Positions 8,577 through 16,624 of a stretch of 64,000 bases of DNA are shown piece after piece; positions within the stretch are counted from its first letter, which is position 1; the number at the start of each line of letters is the position of its first letter. Origin of the DNA: PGZG01 sp046292765 (GTDB taxonomy: Bacteria > Pseudomonadota > Gammaproteobacteria > Pseudomonadales > Alcanivoracaceae); the NCBI GenBank assembly GCA_046292765.1, contig JBKBQA010000007.1, positions 123,014 through 187,013 on the forward strand, read 5' to 3'. The notes under the pieces are model-generated. The model was given only the letters and a program-made list of their open reading frames with translations. It searched no databases and had not been told where the DNA came from. The translations under genes and the position numbers were made by a program.

Positions 8577-9029
8577 TCAGAAACCGCGCACTTCTTCTGT
8601 GCGCAGACGACGGGCCACCTTGTCGAGCACCCCGTTGACGTACTTGAAGGAATCGTCCGCACCGAACACCTTGGCAAGCTCAATGCCCTCATTGATGATC
8701 ACTCGCCAAGGGACATCAGGGCGAGCCAGCAGTTCAAAGGCACTGATCCGCAAGATCGCCTTTTCCACCTGCGACACTTCGATCAACGGCCGATCCAGCG
8801 CAGGCTGCAGAGCCGCATCCAGTTCCGGCAGGCGCGCCGGGACGCCGTGCAACAACTCGTGGAAGTACTGCCGATCGACCTTCTTCATGTCGTTGTCGGT
8901 AAGGAACTGCTGCTCGATATCGACGACGTCATTCTTCGACAACTGCCACTGATAAACAGCCTGCAGGGCAAAGCGGCGCGCCTTGCGACGCGCCGCCGGA
9001 GTAGACGGGGCTGCGGGAAGGTCGGTCAT
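8577..9029 (-). CDS. nusB: Transcription antitermination factor NusB
   Basis: NusB, with S10 (NusE), binds boxA RNA and supports antitermination of rRNA operons. The 150-residue product contains the family features RRKARRFALQAVYQWQL at the N-terminus, FHELLHGV, and the C-terminal PWRVIINEGIELAKVFGADDSFKYVNGVLDK block. The ATG at 9029 overlaps the ribH stop by one base (TGATG), which argues for translational coupling and against the longer frame from 9068. ThiL follows. Confidence 0.97.
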   Translation of the reverse strand: MTDLPAAPSTPAARRKARRFALQAVYQWQLSKNDVVDIEQQFLTDNDMKKVDRQYFHELLHGVPARLPELDAALQPALDRPLIEVSQVEKAILRISAFELLARPDVPWRVIINEGIELAKVFGADDSFKYVNGVLDKVARRLRTEEVRGF

Positions 9030-9499
9030 CAGAGCTGCTTGAACAGGCTGACCATTTCCAGCGCACACAGGGCCGCTTCAGCGCCCTTGTTGCCTGCCTT
9101 GGTGCCGGAGCGCTCGATGGCCTGCTCAATACTGTCCACCGTCAGAACGCCAAAGGCCATCGGGATACCGCTGGCGTTTTGCACTGCGGCAATGCCCTTG
9201 GCTGCCTCACCGGCGACATACTCGAAGTGGGCCGTACCCCCCCGAATTACCGCGCCAAGGGTAATGATGGCATCGACGCCGCCCTTGTCGGCCAGTCGCT
9301 TGGCCGCCACCGGCAGCTCCCAGGCGCCCGGGACGCGAACCACGGTAATGTCTGCTGCCTTGACGCCGTGTCGTACCAGCGTGTCAACGGCGCCGCTGAG
9401 CAGTGCCTCGACAACGAAGCTGTTGAAGCGGGATACGACGATCGCATAGCGGCCGCCGACATTCTGGAAGTTGCCTTCGATGGTCTTGTACTCGCTCAT
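9029..9499 (-). CDS. ribH: 6,7-dimethyl-8-ribityllumazine synthase
   Basis: RibH condenses 5-amino-6-ribitylamino-uracil with dihydroxybutanone phosphate to form lumazine, the last-but-one step to riboflavin, usually as an icosahedral or pentameric shell. The 156-residue protein shows VSRFNSFVVEALLSGAVDTL, VPGAWELPVAAKRLA and GAVIRGGTAHFEYVAGEA, with the catalytic His in the last motif. It heads the leftward ribH-nusB-thiL operon. The partner genes ribBA, ribE and ribD, normally directly upstream, are about 5.3 kb away behind four unrelated genes. Confidence 0.97.
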   Translation of the reverse strand: MSEYKTIEGNFQNVGGRYAIVVSRFNSFVVEALLSGAVDTLVRHGVKAADITVVRVPGAWELPVAAKRLADKGGVDAIITLGAVIRGGTAHFEYVAGEAAKGIAAVQNASGIPMAFGVLTVDSIEQAIERSGTKAGNKGAEAALCALEMVSLFKQL

Positions 9500-9707
9500 G
9501 TCCTACCCCTGACATCGGCCTTGGCCGGAAAAGGCCGCCATTGTAACCAGTTCGTCGCCGTTGTTCCTGCGGAAAATCATCAGGGCTGCAGCTTTGCAGG
9601 GTTTTAGATTGCCCCGCCAGGGATTGGTCCGGCGTTGATCCACGTCAGCGCCGGCTCAGCCCGCCCTGCTACGCTGGCCACCGTCGTTAATCTGCGGAGC
9701 ATTACCC

Positions 9708-10484
9708 ATGGCCAGCAACGGTCGCGTCACCCCGCTATACAGCAAGGACGACCACCACTGCCTGTTGTTTACCGGCATGGTGTCTGGTGAAGGGATTGAA
9801 AGTAACCAGTTTGTGATCGTCCACAAGGGGCATGCTGCCCTTTTCGACCCGGGTGGCGATCTGACCTATACCCCACTGTCGATCGAACTGTCGCGCCATA
9901 TCCGGCTGCAGGATCTGGACTATGTGGTGGCCAGCCACCAGGACCCGGACGTGATCTCCTCACTGCCGCGCTGGCTGATGCACACCAAGGCGCGGGTGGT
10001 AACCTCCCGGCTCTGGAGCCGGTTTCTGCCGCACCTGATCTCGGGTTTTGTCGGCGGCCGCATTGGCGAGGATCTCGGCGCCCGGATGATCTCGCTGCCC
10101 GATGAAGGCGCCGAGTTCCCACTCGGTGACTGCAAGCTACTGGCCGTCCCCGCCCATTTCCTGCATTCGGTGGGTAATTTCCATTTCTTCGACCCGGTCA
10201 GTGGCATCCTCTTTACCGGCGATGTCGGTGCCGCTGTCGGCTGTGGTCCGGATCATATCCCGGTGGAGAGCTTCGCCGAACACGTTCGCTACATGGAAGG
10301 CTTTCATCGCCGCTACATGGCCAGCAACAGCGCCTGCCGGGCCTGGGCCAACCGGGTGCGACGTCTGGATCCGGAGATGCTGGTGCCTCAGCATGGCCAG
10401 CCCTTTGTCGGCAAGCCGATGGTGAAGCAGTTCCTCGACTGGTTTGAACAGCTGCAGTGTGGCACCGATCTGCTCAGCGTCTGA
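9708..10484 (+). CDS. MBL-fold protein related to oxygen-binding di-iron (flavodiiron-type) domains
   Basis: A 258-residue stand-alone metallo-beta-lactamase-fold protein. Candidate metal ligands are H77, D79 and D81 in SHQDPDVISSL, H150/H153 in AHFLHSVGN, D172 in ILFTGDVGAA and H229 in VPQHGQPF. This set matches flavodiiron-type di-iron domains rather than hydrolytic beta-lactamases; the His that normally follows the DxD segment is Val here. No flavodoxin or rubredoxin domain is attached, so it cannot act as a complete oxygen/NO reductase by itself. A role as an oxygen- or NO-responsive protein is possible but is inference. The ATG at 9708 follows a GGAG sequence. It stands alone, divergent from ribH. 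Confidence 0.75.
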   Translation: MASNGRVTPLYSKDDHHCLLFTGMVSGEGIESNQFVIVHKGHAALFDPGGDLTYTPLSIELSRHIRLQDLDYVVASHQDPDVISSLPRWLMHTKARVVTSRLWSRFLPHLISGFVGGRIGEDLGARMISLPDEGAEFPLGDCKLLAVPAHFLHSVGNFHFFDPVSGILFTGDVGAAVGCGPDHIPVESFAEHVRYMEGFHRRYMASNSACRAWANRVRRLDPEMLVPQHGQPFVGKPMVKQFLDWFEQLQCGTDLLSV

Positions 10485-10493
10485 GCAGGAGAA

Positions 10494-10514
10494 TGCGGGC
10501 CCGACGGGCCCGCA
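10494..10514. terminator. Bidirectional hairpin between convergent genes
   Basis: A perfect 9-bp stem TGCGGGCCC/GGGCCCGCA with a 3-nt loop lies between the convergent stops at 10484 and 10521. There is no long T run, so efficiency is uncertain. Confidence 0.6.
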
Positions 10515-10520
10515 CTTCGG

Positions 10521-11090
10521 TCAGAGCGTGATGCCGATGTTGCCACCAATGTAGTTCCCGCGAACCGAGGAACCCCCACCACTGCCCTGATACTCGATCA
10601 CCCCCATTCGGATGCCAACACTAAAGCCCTTGTTGTTGTCCTCGCGCCGGCCACGATAGAGGTATTCGACAATCCCGCCTGTTGCCGGGTCAACATCCAC
10701 CGACCCGCAGCCAAAGAAATCACAGCTCAATCGCACACTGCGCTGGTGACTGATGCCAGCACCGATACCGTGGGAGCCAAAGAACCGGTAGCCGGTCAAC
10801 TCCAGAGGTACGCGACGGAACGAGATATCGCCGTTTTGTGCAGAAATCGAGGCCACCTTGTAACCGACCGTTGCTCGGAGCATGTAGCGCTCATCCAGAT
10901 CAATATCAGAACCCACCGCGATATGGAAACCTTCTCCGGCGCGGATACTATCCTTGCTACCATCCATATAGACGACTTCAATAACCTTCTCGCCGCCAAC
11001 ATCCAGACCAAGCCCGCCATAGAAATGGAACTCGGCCGCTGCCGCAGTCACCGGCAATGTCATTATCATGGCAATCAAAGCAATACGCAT
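10521..11090 (-). CDS. Small outer-membrane beta-barrel-like exported protein
   Basis: The 189-residue product begins with a signal peptide (MRIALIAMIMTLPVTAAAA, likely cleaved before EFHFYGG). The mature part alternates short polar/hydrophobic segments with many Gly and Tyr residues (FHFYGGLGLDVG, GYRFFGSHGIGAGISH, FSVGIRMGVIEYQG, YIGGNIGITL), which fits an eight-stranded outer membrane barrel. Two Cys lie close together in SCDFFGCGSVD. The ATG at 11090 has a strong AGGAGG ribosome binding site; the longer frame to 11492 is discarded. No family name can be given from the sequence alone. It is a single gene, not in an operon. Confidence 0.7.
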   Translation of the reverse strand: MRIALIAMIMTLPVTAAAAEFHFYGGLGLDVGGEKVIEVVYMDGSKDSIRAGEGFHIAVGSDIDLDERYMLRATVGYKVASISAQNGDISFRRVPLELTGYRFFGSHGIGAGISHQRSVRLSCDFFGCGSVDVDPATGGIVEYLYRGRREDNNKGFSVGIRMGVIEYQGSGGGSSVRGNYIGGNIGITL

Positions 11091-11237
11091 GGAACCTCCT
11101 TGTGAGTTTTTCGCGACTTTACCTTGACGCGCACCAGATTTGAACACCATGCCCCTGATCAACACCGAAGTGATGCATTCGGTCATGGGCAATGACGGAC
11201 CAATATCGATAATGACGATACCGGACGGAGCGCTGCC

Positions 11238-12071
11238 ATGAAGATGTTCACCACCCGCACAGGTTACCGACTCGCCTGCTCGCACTACGGGCCCAGCGAT
11301 GGCTCGCCCGTGATCTTCCTGCACGGCGGCGGTCAGACTCGCCATGCCTGGCAAGCCAGCGCAGATGCGCTGGGTGCTGCTGGCTGGCATGCCATCAGTG
11401 TCGACATGCGTGGCCATGGTGACAGCGACTGGCCGGGTGAGTACCGGGTGCAGCACTTTGCCAGCGACGTGATGGAGCTGGCGCAAGCACAACGTAGTCC
11501 GCCGGTTCTGGTGGGAGCGTCGCTCGGCGGCCTGTCCTCACTACTGGCCAACGCCGGTGACGATGGCGAGGTGTCGCGGGCATTGGTACTGGTTGATATC
11601 GCCCCGCGTCTGCGCGCCGAGGGCGTCGACCGCATCCTCGACTTTATGGCTTCTCATCGGGATGGCTTTGCCTCGCTGGATGCCGCGGCAGCCGCTGTCT
11701 CTGCCTACCAGCCGCAGCGGGCGCAACGTAACAATCCAGATGGACTGAGGAAGAATCTGCGTCTGCATGATAACGGCCGCTGGTACTGGCACTGGGACCC
11801 GGTGATGCTGGAGGCGTTTCAGCAGGGCAGAGAGGAGAACGATGTCCATGATGACGAGCGCTTCTATGACGCCGCCAGGAAGCTGACGCAGCAAGTACTA
11901 CTGGTGCGCGGGAGTCAAAGCGATGTCATCGATGAAGCCATCACCCAGGAGTTCCGGCAGCGGATTCCCGGATCGAAGGTAGTCGATGTCACAGGCGCCG
12001 GCCATATGGTGGCCGGCGACCGTAACGACCTCTTTCTTGATGCGGTTCGCGAATTTCTCGAACAACTCTGA
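11238..12071 (+). CDS. Alpha/beta-hydrolase
   Basis: A 277-residue alpha/beta-hydrolase without signal peptide. The oxyanion-hole segment is FLHGGGQTRHAW, the nucleophile elbow is VGASLGGLSS (Ser as nucleophile), the acid is in RGSQSDVID and the catalytic His in GAGHMVAGDRND. MRGHGDSDWP is the conserved strand-4 loop. The substrate is unknown; the family includes esterases, epoxide hydrolases and haloperoxidases, and the second half has no distinguishing motif. It is monocistronic and ends in a strong bidirectional hairpin. Confidence 0.88.
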   Translation: MKMFTTRTGYRLACSHYGPSDGSPVIFLHGGGQTRHAWQASADALGAAGWHAISVDMRGHGDSDWPGEYRVQHFASDVMELAQAQRSPPVLVGASLGGLSSLLANAGDDGEVSRALVLVDIAPRLRAEGVDRILDFMASHRDGFASLDAAAAAVSAYQPQRAQRNNPDGLRKNLRLHDNGRWYWHWDPVMLEAFQQGREENDVHDDERFYDAARKLTQQVLLVRGSQSDVIDEAITQEFRQRIPGSKVVDVTGAGHMVAGDRNDLFLDAVREFLEQL

Positions 12072-12101
12072 CACGGTGCGCCCCGTCAAGGGCGCACCGT
12101 G
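12072..12101. terminator. Bidirectional terminator hairpin
   Basis: An 11-bp perfect stem CACGGTGCGCC/GGCGCACCGTG with an 8-nt loop sits between the hydrolase stop and the stop of the convergent lipoprotein gene. Confidence 0.7.
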
Positions 12102-12104
12102 CTG

Positions 12105-14579
12105 TCAGGGCGTGACAGGTTCCGGCGCGAAGGTCTCGTAGAGCAAACCAAGGAACTCGAACAGACTGTCGAATGGCAGCATGGCACCATGATCGAGACC
12201 GGTGTAGAAACGCTGCGAACCATTCACCAGACTCAGCACCAGACCTTGGTCGGCATTGCCAACGTGCACCGTGGAAACCAGCGTCTCGCCGGCGAACAGA
12301 TATCCGACCAGACCGCTAAATCGCAGGCTCATTACCGGCGCGGCACCGGCCAGCAGGCTGACGTGCAGGCCTTCGGCATCCACAGTGAAGTGGTACTGCT
12401 GGTGGCCACGCTCCGGGTCCAGCACTTCAATGGAAGCATAACCATCCAGCGCCAGCAGATCGAAGTCCAGCTCTGCCAGCAGGGCCTCAAAATCGATGTC
12501 CTCCAGCACGACCTCCTCATCCAGATTGCTCTCGATCCAGTTGGTCAGCACTTCCAGCAAAGGTGTCATGCCGGCAATTTCGCCGCCGAGACGGTAGCGC
12601 ATCATCGGCAGACCCGCACGATCGGCGCCGTAGGCGATGTCGATGCTGAACGGATCATCCAGAATCAGTTCAAATGCCTTTTCTTCGGTCAATGAGGTCA
12701 ATACTTCGCCAGCAGGATTGGTGCGGTTGCCGGAAGTGAGGTGTGCCTTGAGTACCGGACCGTCCGCGCCCTGCGTGATCACCTTCCGATTAAAGGTGAG
12801 GCCGGTATTGAGATTGGCAAAGCTGTAGCTGCCAACTCCAACAGTAGTGCTGGCCACAGAGCCACTGCCACGCAGCGTCACAACGATATGCAAATCGGCG
12901 ATCAGCGCATCAAGCAAAGGGTTGAGCTGATTGCTGTCAGCAAAGCACAGATTGCACAGCGACTTGAATCCATTGAGGTTGTTGCCGCGAATATCCAGAT
13001 CGATATTCAGGTTCAGGGTGATCACCGAGGTGCCATTGGTGATGGTGCCGGTGATCGGCATGGTCATGGTGCCATCCCGGAGAAAATCGCGGATATCCAC
13101 CGACGGCAAGTTGACGTTGACCGTCTGGCCGTAGCGACTGCCGCGCAGCTCGACACGGTAGTTGTTGCCAATGATGCCGATCCTTTTCAGATCCGCATAA
13201 GGAGTCTCCACATTGCAGGGCTGCAGGTTTATGCGCTGTGGCACACAGATCGAGCCGTCCAGTGAAAACTGGATCGCTTCCATCAGCACCCGCAGGGCGC
13301 CCACCGTGCGCTCCCTGTCGGTTTCACTTGCATATAACCAGGCCAGGTTCCGGGTCACCGGATCAAGCGCAGCATCGGCTGTGGCGGCCGCCAGACGGTA
13401 ATGTTCGAAGTGATTCAGCAGCGTGACGGCGTCATCAAAAGCACCCTCATCATAGCCAGTGCTGGCAGACAGTGTTGTGAGTGCCTTGCCTTCCCAGGGT
13501 GACAGCAGTGCCGAGAAGCTGAGCCCCGCACCGACATGACTTGACACCGCATTTGCCGCCGACACCATGCTGTCAAAGCCGGTGTAGTTGATGGTGTTAT
13601 ATTCGTCGGCAAGTTCCAGCAGCTCCGGATAGGCGTCAAAATCAACGCTGCCAATCCAGTCCACCAACTCGGGGTAGGCCTCGAGATCCACGCTGGACAG
13701 CAGATCATCGAGCACCAGCTGGCCGCTTTGCAGCCAGACCTGACCACCCAACCAGGCGAACATCAGTGCTGCCTGCTCGGCAATCACCTCAGCTGGCAGA
13801 CTCTCCTGGCTACCAAGCTCGGCAAACGCTGCGGCCAGCACCGAGTGACGCAATGACGTGGCACTGGCGTCGTTACGCTCGGCGGCAAGGGTAATATCAA
13901 TGATGGGTTGGCGGGCAAAATCCGCCGCCAGATCGAACAACGCTGCGGTGCGGTTCAGTGACAGTGTCACAACATTGTTGTTGAGACTCCCCGGCACTTT
14001 CTCCGCCCAGTTGGCCGCCATATGCGTAAGCGGCGTGACCGCAATGTCGCCGGCAAACAGATTGCCGGGCACAATCGCACGCAACGCACTGCCCGGGGTG
14101 ACATTGACTTCTTCACCAAAAGCCGCTGCGCCACAGCCGGCCGGCGCCGGGCAGATCATGCGGGTAGATACTGCCGCAGTGACTTCCACTCGCACGGGAC
14201 CGGATTGCGGCTCAATATCGAAGCCGAAACGACCTTGCGCATCAGTCACATCACAGCCCAGCTGCTGCCAGCCTGCCGCATACACGCTGACGCAAACGTC
14301 GGCATTAGCGATCACACCCGCAGCGACACGACCATTGATCAGCCGCACGACCGGAGGCTCTTCATCGCCGGGGCCTTCGTCCCCTGGGCCATCATCACCC
14401 GGTCCGTCGTCGCCTGGACCGTCATCACCGGGACCATCATCGCCCGGTCCTTCGTCACCCGGATCGCCATCATCCGGAATCTCAGTGCCCGGGTCGAGCG
14501 GCGCATTGCCACCACCACCGCCACCACAGGCGACAAGCCAGAACGACATCAGTATCAGGATAAGCACACGCGATAGCAT
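12105..14579 (-). CDS. Large lipoprotein with acidic Pro-Gly-Asp repeat linker
   Basis: An 824-residue predicted lipoprotein. The start at 14579 gives a lipoprotein signal peptide ending in WLVAC-GGGGGG, so the mature Cys would be lipidated. A linker of five- to six-residue repeats of the PGDDG/PGDEG type follows (encoded at about 14365-14465), then an Ig/carboxypeptidase-regulatory-like beta domain (VRLINGRVAAGVIANADVCV, TDAQGRFGFDIEP) with paired Cys. The remaining 650 residues have no motif I recognise; two adjacent copies of an AYPELVDWIGSVDFDAYPELLEL-like segment are visible. Such glycine-rich cysteine starts and acidic linkers are common in surface lipoproteins of marine gammaproteobacteria. 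Substrate or partner is unknown. Confidence 0.75.
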   Translation of the reverse strand: MLSRVLILILMSFWLVACGGGGGGNAPLDPGTEIPDDGDPGDEGPGDDGPGDDGPGDDGPGDDGPGDEGPGDEEPPVVRLINGRVAAGVIANADVCVSVYAAGWQQLGCDVTDAQGRFGFDIEPQSGPVRVEVTAAVSTRMICPAPAGCGAAAFGEEVNVTPGSALRAIVPGNLFAGDIAVTPLTHMAANWAEKVPGSLNNNVVTLSLNRTAALFDLAADFARQPIIDITLAAERNDASATSLRHSVLAAAFAELGSQESLPAEVIAEQAALMFAWLGGQVWLQSGQLVLDDLLSSVDLEAYPELVDWIGSVDFDAYPELLELADEYNTINYTGFDSMVSAANAVSSHVGAGLSFSALLSPWEGKALTTLSASTGYDEGAFDDAVTLLNHFEHYRLAAATADAALDPVTRNLAWLYASETDRERTVGALRVLMEAIQFSLDGSICVPQRINLQPCNVETPYADLKRIGIIGNNYRVELRGSRYGQTVNVNLPSVDIRDFLRDGTMTMPITGTITNGTSVITLNLNIDLDIRGNNLNGFKSLCNLCFADSNQLNPLLDALIADLHIVVTLRGSGSVASTTVGVGSYSFANLNTGLTFNRKVITQGADGPVLKAHLTSGNRTNPAGEVLTSLTEEKAFELILDDPFSIDIAYGADRAGLPMMRYRLGGEIAGMTPLLEVLTNWIESNLDEEVVLEDIDFEALLAELDFDLLALDGYASIEVLDPERGHQQYHFTVDAEGLHVSLLAGAAPVMSLRFSGLVGYLFAGETLVSTVHVGNADQGLVLSLVNGSQRFYTGLDHGAMLPFDSLFEFLGLLYETFAPEPVTP
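14365..14470 (-). repeat. Tandem 15-bp coding repeat (PGDDG linker)
   Basis: About six to seven imperfect 15-bp units of the type GGACCATCATCGCCC (plus strand) code for the acidic linker of the lipoprotein. Copy number is likely to vary between strains. Confidence 0.8.
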
Positions 14580-14816
14580 TGCCCTACTCCGCTTTGTTGT
14601 TATTGGTCCCGGGTATGGCAAAAGGCCGACAGACTCACCGGGCAGGGAACGGACGTTAGCCCCCGAGGCGCGGATGCAGCATTGTCAAAAGCGGACATTC
14701 ACTGGTCAAAAGACGAACCCATACCGGATTCGCAGGAAGAAGGAATGAGAGAGCAAGAGAAGAGGCGAAATCGGTCAGAGTTTCGCCTTAGTGAGAAAGG
14801 ACAAGCCGAAGTGTCG
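14580..14816. other. Intergenic region upstream of the lipoprotein gene and downstream of ribBA
   Basis: No gene is seen. It should hold the lipoprotein promoter and it contains the putative ribBA terminator. Confidence 0.5.
14763..14788 (-). terminator. Putative terminator of the glyA-nrdR-ribD-ribE-ribBA operon
   Basis: An 8-bp stem AGGCGAAA/TTTCGCCT with a 10-nt loop lies 29 bp past the ribBA stop, followed on the minus strand by a pyrimidine-rich CTTCTCTTGCTCTCTC tract. Confidence 0.5.
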
Positions 14817-15923
14817 TTACGTTGCCTCAACGTACTCGACAATTTCCAAGTCAAATCCAGACAGGGCATTAAATCGCATGGGTGAGGACAGCAGACGCAT
14901 GCGGCGCACACCCAGTTCTCGCAGGATTTGCGAACCGGTACCAATGTTGCGGTAGGCCGGGCCGCTGGATCCTGCCGGGCGACGCTTGCCGGAGAAATAC
15001 TCCTCGATCAGCCCCTGCATATGATTGGAGACATAATCCTGACCAAGAATGATCACCACCCCGGCGTCGCTCTGTGCCAATTCTTCCAACACACGGTGCA
15101 TATTCCAGCCGGTACGGCCCTGAATTTTAGCGCTCATCAGATCACGCAGCGGATCGACCTGATGCACCCGCACAGTGGTGATTTCTTCCGGGGTCGGCGT
15201 GCCTTTCACCAACGCCACATGGGTCATGTCGTCGACGGTATCGCGGAATGCCAGCAGTCGGAATTCGCCATACCAGGTGGGCAACATATTTTCACTGACC
15301 AACTCAACGGTTTTCTCATTGGTCATGCGGTATTCAATCAGATCGGCAATGGTGCCAATCTTCAAACCATGCTGTTCGGCAAATTTTTCCAGATCGGGAC
15401 GCCGTGCCATGGTGCCATCGTCGTTCATGATCTCGACGATCACCGACGCCGGCTCCTTGCCAGCCATGCGCGCCAGATCACAACCGGCTTCGGTGTGGCC
15501 AGCACGATGCAGGACACCACCGGGCTGAGCCATCAACGGAAAAATATGGCCCGGTTGAACAATATCTGCAGGTTTGGCGTTGCGTGCTACCGCCACCTGC
15601 ACAGTCTTCGCCCGGTCGGCGGCGGAGATACCGGTGGTGACGCCTTCCGCTGCCTCGATCGATACGGTGAAGTTGGTGCCAAGCTGGGTGCCGTTGCGCC
15701 CAACCATCAGCGGCAGATCAATCTGCTTGCAACGCTCCTGGGTCAGGGTGAGACAGATCAGGCCGCGAGCATGCTTGGCCATGAAGTTGATTGCCTCCGG
15801 CGTGACGTGCTCGGCGGCCATCACCAGATCACCTTCGTTCTCGCGATCCTCGTCATCCATCAGGATGATCATCTTGCCTGCGCGCAGGTCTTCTACCAGT
15901 TCCGGAATGCTGTTCAGTTTCAT
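14817..15923 (-). CDS. ribBA: 3,4-dihydroxy-2-butanone 4-phosphate synthase with degenerate GTP cyclohydrolase II domain
   Basis: Residues 1 to about 205 are a complete RibB domain (DDEDRENEGDLVMAAEHV, HARGLICL, GHTEAGCDLARMAG) that converts ribulose 5-phosphate to dihydroxybutanone phosphate. Residues 206-368 have the GTP cyclohydrolase II fold: RNIGTGSQILRELGVRRMRLLSSP matches the conserved C-terminal block. However, the region that should read like HSECLTGDxxxSLRCDCG contains no cysteine (VRVHQVDPLRDLMSAKIQG), so the catalytic zinc site is absent. Such inactive hybrids are known in proteobacteria that have a separate ribA. The ATG at 15923 follows GGAGAGAAA. The gene is last in the glyA-nrdR-ribD-ribE-ribBA operon. 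Confidence 0.93.
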   Translation of the reverse strand: MKLNSIPELVEDLRAGKMIILMDDEDRENEGDLVMAAEHVTPEAINFMAKHARGLICLTLTQERCKQIDLPLMVGRNGTQLGTNFTVSIEAAEGVTTGISAADRAKTVQVAVARNAKPADIVQPGHIFPLMAQPGGVLHRAGHTEAGCDLARMAGKEPASVIVEIMNDDGTMARRPDLEKFAEQHGLKIGTIADLIEYRMTNEKTVELVSENMLPTWYGEFRLLAFRDTVDDMTHVALVKGTPTPEEITTVRVHQVDPLRDLMSAKIQGRTGWNMHRVLEELAQSDAGVVIILGQDYVSNHMQGLIEEYFSGKRRPAGSSGPAYRNIGTGSQILRELGVRRMRLLSSPMRFNALSGFDLEIVEYVEAT

Positions 15924-15942
15924 TTTTCTCTCCGCAGGGCGA

Positions 15943-16608
15943 TCACGATTTCAAATATCCGTGCTCAGCCAGAAATGCCATGGAAATACTGCCCTGCTCA
16001 CCGGGTTGCGCAGCGCGCTCCCCCATCAACAGGCGTTCGAGATAACGGGCAATCACATCCACTTCCAGATTGACCTTGCTACCCGGATTCCAGTCGGCAA
16101 TGGTGGTCATCTGCTGGGTGTGGGGCACGATATTGAGACTGAAAACCGCACCGTTTACTTCATTGACCGTGAGGCTGATGCCATCGACGGTGATCGAGCC
16201 CTTGTGGGCGATATATTTCGCCAGTGCGTCCGGGGCGCGAATATCGAAGCGAATCGAACGTGCATCCGGCTTCATGCTGACCACCTCGCCAAGACCGTCG
16301 ACATGACCGGAGACCAGGTGCCCGCCGAGCCGAGTGGTAGGCGTCAATGCTTTCTCCAGATTCACCGCACTGCCGGGGCGCAGCGCGCCGAGCGAGGTAA
16401 GGCGCAGTGTTTCGCCAGAGACATCGGCGCTAAAGCCATCACCGGGAAGCGTCACCACCGTCAGGCAGACACCGTTCACGGCTATCGAGTCACCGAGCTG
16501 CACATCAGCCAGATCAAGCGCGCCGGTGCGAATGCGCAACGTCATGTCGCCGCCCTTCGGCGTCAGGCTGACGATTTCCCCTTTTGCTTCGACAATACCG
16601 GTAAACAT
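15943..16608 (-). CDS. ribE: Riboflavin synthase
   Basis: RibE dismutates two lumazine molecules to riboflavin. The 221-residue protein starts with MFTGIVEAKGEIV and repeats the lumazine-binding domain: the first copy has GDSIAVNGVCLTVV and GHLVSGHVDGLGEV opens the second, which has KGSITVDGISLTVNEV. This duplicated fold and the N-terminal MFTGI are diagnostic. It is 16 bp after ribD and 19 bp before ribBA. The gene is also called ribC in Pseudomonas. Confidence 0.97.
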   Translation of the reverse strand: MFTGIVEAKGEIVSLTPKGGDMTLRIRTGALDLADVQLGDSIAVNGVCLTVVTLPGDGFSADVSGETLRLTSLGALRPGSAVNLEKALTPTTRLGGHLVSGHVDGLGEVVSMKPDARSIRFDIRAPDALAKYIAHKGSITVDGISLTVNEVNGAVFSLNIVPHTQQMTTIADWNPGSKVNLEVDVIARYLERLLMGERAAQPGEQGSISMAFLAEHGYLKS

Positions 16609-16624
16609 ACGGCTTCTCCGCCAG

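Noticed and set aside
15924..15942. FMN riboswitch upstream of ribBA or ribH
   Set aside because: There are only 19 bp before ribBA, and in 9500-9707 none of the conserved FMN aptamer blocks (such as AGGG...CGGTGAAATTCC) are seen.
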